From NCBI RefSeq assembly GCF_025698545.1, contig NC_068571.1, forward strand, positions 51,245,733 through 51,309,732: a stretch of 64,000 bases of DNA. Reading direction: 5' to 3'. The notes below the pieces were generated by a model. That model was given only the letters and a program-made list of their open reading frames with translations. It did no database searches and had not been told where the DNA came from. This document shows positions 60,344 through 64,000 of the stretch, piece after piece; within the stretch, counting starts at the first letter, position 1; each line of letters starts with the position of its first letter. This DNA comes from Gossypium raimondii (Eukaryota; Streptophyta; Magnoliopsida; Malvales; Malvaceae). The translations under genes and the position numbers were made by a program.

Positions 60344-63300
60344 TCATGCATAATACATGTAAAGACTGTTGGATGCAGCACAGGCAATAGAGTTCTCGGT
60401 TGGATGCCATGCTAAGTGTAGCAGCTTCGAAGTGAAATCAAAAGCATTTCCATTTGCATCAACTCCCGAGTTATCTGCTCCTTTCACTAAAATGGCGACG
60501 AGAGATGCATGTAGTTAAATAGATGTTTACCTCAAAAGATATTATATATAATGCTTTTTGAGTCGATGATTATTTGAAAACTAGGTGCTCAGGAAATGGC
60601 TATAATACTAATTCACCAATAATCAAGCGAAATCTTGAAAATATGCAATTAAATGAGTTACAGATCATTTCAAATTACGAATCAGTAAGTATGTGAAACA
60701 CAAACCTCGTCGGACAACACCAGAGAGATTACCAAGAGATCTTGAAGGCCTTGATGTCGCCTGACCTTGTCTCCTGGAAATTAATCACAAAATTAAAAAA
60801 GGGAATTTCTGACAAATGATGATACATCCTTTTGAATCAGAAGTTCAAAAACCAAGAAAGGTGAAACACGTTTATTTTTTTTAGAGCAACTAGCATCACT
60901 AATATCAACAATAGCCAAGCAGACAACATCAAAACATACCTCATGGGGTTTTTGCTGGCTTCCAGTGTTGTTGCTTCCGTACTACCTTCAGAACAACCAA
61001 ACACCCGAAACAGATTGCTGGAATCACAGAAAACACTAGATTATATGATGCTCAAGTCCTGACATATTGTGGATGTTTTATTTCGGATGATAAAAAGAAT
61101 CACTACTAAAAGAGTTAATTGCACCAAACATCCATAAACTATGAGCCAAATTCTAAATTGGTCCCTAAACTCTTAAACGTTCTAATTAGGTCTGTAAACT
61201 ATCACATTGTTCCAAACAGGTCCTTCCATTAGTACTTCTGTCAATTGGTGACGCATATCTAGTTGCGACACCTGTTTGCTTTTTCTGTTTTTGTTTTTTA
61301 TACTTTATTCTTTTATTCCTTTTTTTATAAACAAATAAGAATAAATAATAATTTATGTTATAATTAAAGAAATTTAAAATTTTATAATTAATTAGAAAAT
61401 TATTCATTTGTATTAATTTTATAAAATAATTCTAATTTCCTTTTTATATAAATAAATACAGAAAACAAATAATAACTTATATACTAATTTAAATCAAATT
61501 TTAATAAACAATTTATTAAAATCTATTCAGTTATATTAATTGTATAAAATTATTATTTATTTGTATTTATTATGAAAAAGGAAGAAAGAAATGATGAAAG
61601 AAAAAAATTTTGAAAAAAGAGACGTGTCGCATTCAACTGGTGACGTGTCATTAATAGAAATATAATACAAAAGTCAACAGAATGGCTGACAGAAAGACCT
61701 GATTGGAGTGATATTGATAGTTTGGAAATTCAATTAGATCATTTTGAAGTTTTGAGACCAATTTAGAATTAATGTAATGTCCGTACCTGTAGGAACCAGT
61801 AGCCACTCGAAGTCCATTTCCACTTAGACAACATTCAAATTTGTCAAAGATGGAATCATTTTCATACAGATCACAAAGCTGTTCAGGGTCCAAAAAAGAC
61901 AGGAAAACATCATACCGGGTAAAATATAGCATTTTTTAAAAAAATTATCTAAACCAAATAGTAGAATATACTACCTTAGGTCTAAGATATTCATGAACCT
62001 GGAAAGTTGCAACCGGACCAGAATCCATATTTATGTCCCACAACTGAGAGCCAATAAATCAAAACCTTGTTACAGAACAATTGAAAAAGGAGGAAATATA
62101 TAGAGAAATTCAGCTATTATACTAGCATCATACCCAGTAGGTATGACGCAAGAGCAAAGTGTAGATCAAAAGAGAAGAATCAATTCCGTAAAAACAAATA
62201 AACCTTAAGGGTCATATAGTCACGACTTAGTATATGCCTTCCATCTTTGGCAAACTTAATGTCGGAGATTGATGCTATGATCTCTGTGAAGAAAGACCTG
62301 GAACCTGGAGCTTCTTGTCCCTCAAACCTGTACCATCAAGGGGAAACTTATAAAACCAGAAAGAAAACAGCATAAAAAAGAATATAGTAGTACAGAAAGC
62401 TAGTGATGACTTTTCAAATGACATGATAAAACAGGTCGCTTACAATTTGCTGTGAGTATCACATAATGCAGATTGTCGCATATCAATAAGACGAATTGAA
62501 CCCTTAGAACTACTATATGCTAACATATTACAGTGTGTAGGATGAAATTCTGCTGAAGTTATCACCTCTGCAAGTATAAATAGCAAACGAATCATGCAAA
62601 CAGGAAAATACATAATAGTATTATCTTTACAGGGAAACATCATAAATTCATAATATCAGCAGAATCCAAAGTGTTGTATGAGGACAGAAGAGAGTCAATG
62701 AAGTACGGGATAATGAGAGAGAAGCAACTCAATTGCTACTCCTCCATAGCCCTTACCTCCCTTCAACCTCCCAACCCCCACCCCTGGTAACCCAATGAAG
62801 AGGAGGGTGTTGAAAAGAGGAAGAAAAATTTGCAAATAACCAAAATACATAAGGGGAAAAAAAGAGGGATGGGAATACTGGAAATAACTGATTCTTTTAC
62901 CAATCAACCCATAAGCAATAAAAGATGAAGATAAAAAATATCAAAACTAGATCCATAATTTCCATTTACAAAACAGATACAGACCAGTCAAATCCTCCAT
63001 GTTTGCAGGTTTCACATCAACAATGTTAAAACTTTGGCTGCTAATTTCCAGGTTCCAAAGATTGATTCGCAGGTCGTCTGCCGAAATAAAAGTTTCACCA
63101 TCACTACAAATCAAGAAAGGAACAATAAGTATTTCATAAAATAAAGAACAAGCTTAGAAGACCAAGTATTCTAGGTTCAAAAGTTGAGCAGCAACTCCTA
63201 TTACTTTCTCTCAATCTATAATTTTTATACATGTAACAACCCCCCCCCTCAAAAAAAAAAAAAAAAAATTGAAGCACAAAAAAGTTTCAGCCCCAAGAAA

Positions 63301-64000
63301 GAGGAAACTCAATGAAAATAAAAGAAATCTACCATATGTACGGGTTTGCTAAATTCAACCAAATAAGTATACGCACCTGTTATTGGATATGGAATTGATA
63401 TGATAGTCATGAGCATGAGTATATATTCTTCGACATCTGGCCATAAGGTTTGTCTCATGACTGGTTACCTAGATATGACAGAAGCATTACATGTTAGATC
63501 AGTAAACCATATAATAAAAGTATTGGCATATCAAACACTGCCTAAACCATGGAAATATGACAAAAAAAGTAATTGATTCCAAAGTATCTTAACAAATAAG
63601 CATTCTGGATTCACAACAACTACCACAGGCAAATGCAAAGATGGGAAACCCCCAGTTGGGAATGAGAAGTCATTGCTTGTGCATCCTCCATTAGCAATGT
63701 GTTGTTTGGAGCTTGTTGAGATACTTGAACCAACAATAGGACCATTTCCCATGGCTTTGGTTGAGTCCACGTTCATGTTACATACTTTTTTGACTTTCTT
63801 CTCTTGTACCTTTACAAGTTTGAAATGACATTAGAAATACCCAACAGGATAACAAGGTTAAATTTGTAGATTTGCTATGTTGCTGCTTTTGGGATATTGA
63901 TATTCCTTGGGAAAAAATAGTGGAGTTATCACAATAATAATTTGTGTATAACTTCATAACTGTAAAATCCGGAATAGAAAATATGCCTTTACCTACCTTC
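60344..64000 (-). CDS. PP2A regulatory subunit B (B55 family), 3' part
   Basis: Ten complete exons are visible: 63809-63624, 63468-63377, 63103-62985, 62567-62444, 62327-62204, 62043-61975, 61878-61787, 61017-60940, 60773-60706 and 60480-60344. They join in frame to 1089 nt and the last 362 residues. The final four bases of the window (CTTC) look like the end of the preceding exon. WD-repeat signatures are clear: [70 protein letters not shown] and the terminal [21 protein letters not shown]55 subunits are beta-propellers that select substrates for the PP2A trimer. The plant-type insert ([20 protein letters not shown]) before the second visible exon is typical of the two plant B isoforms. The N-terminal quarter lies outside the window. 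Confidence 0.96.
61147..61771. mobile_element. MITE-like element with long inverted ends in a B55 intron
   Basis: Left end CAAATTCTAAATTGGTCCC, right end GAGACCAATTTAGAATT, inverted to each other. Further inward, TAGGTCTGTAAACTAT and AGACCTGATTGG, and TTGGTGACGCATATC and AACTGGTGACGTGTC blocks extend the inverted repeat to roughly 100-150 bases per side. The centre is AT-rich and non-coding. Long inverted ends suggest a Mutator-like type, but no target duplication was confirmed. Confidence 0.6.
63238..63269. repeat. C-run plus A-run in a B55 intron
   Basis: A run of about nine C, then TC and about 18 A. It is a low-complexity site, possibly the worn tail of a retroposed sequence, lying between the exons at 62985-63103 and 63377-63468. 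Confidence 0.6.

Overview
The window is nuclear DNA from a flowering plant. It is strongly AT-rich, with long intergenic stretches packed with decayed transposons and intron-containing genes whose exons join in frame at GT-AG sites. The protein families (ELF3, MLP, vacuolar processing enzyme, DUF1639, plant-type complex I PSST) are eudicot-like. The LTR styles (ends such as TGTAATACCCCG and TGTAACAGCCCG) and the GGGCC-rich DNA-element remnants resemble cotton and relatives (Malvaceae, probably Gossypium), but that placement is inference from memory and no database was searched.

Layout. 1-6.1 kb is retrotransposon debris plus one perfect 67-bp tandem duplication. 6.1-7.1 kb (minus) is a two-exon major latex protein-like gene with a small MITE-like insertion in its intron; a piece of its upstream region recurs in inverted orientation at 10.35-10.55 kb, with a decayed LINE between. 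10.9-25.2 kb is the most striking part: two complete, diverged EARLY FLOWERING 3 (ELF3) genes lie head to head as a large inverted duplication (arms about 5.7 kb, spacer about 2.8 kb). 25.2-29.1 kb is repeat debris, including a LINE RNase H relic and a hAT-like element. 29.1-34.0 kb (minus) is a four-exon DUF1639 gene encoding a run of 14 histidines. 36-47.5 kb has no gene I can support, only AT-rich sequence and old LTR/MITE fragments.

47.5-55.0 kb is a compact gene cluster: a nine-exon vacuolar processing enzyme (minus), a divergent four-exon PHAX-domain gene (plus) sharing a 495-bp upstream region with it, and a two-exon NDUFS7/PSST complex I gene (minus) converging on the PHAX gene. 55.2-60.3 kb holds a gypsy-like LTR carrying an array of small GAGCT/AGCTC palindromes and a second LTR-like segment. 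60.3-64.0 kb (minus) is the 3' part of a PP2A B55 regulatory subunit gene that runs off the window.

The genes do not form a pathway: ELF3 belongs to the evening complex of the clock, VPE to vacuolar protein maturation and cell death, PHAX to snRNA export, NDUFS7 to respiration and B55 to phosphatase targeting. No RNA gene or CRISPR array was recognised. Exon coordinates were worked out by hand from splice signals and reading-frame closure; every complete gene model closes in frame. Repeat boundaries are approximate unless stated otherwise.
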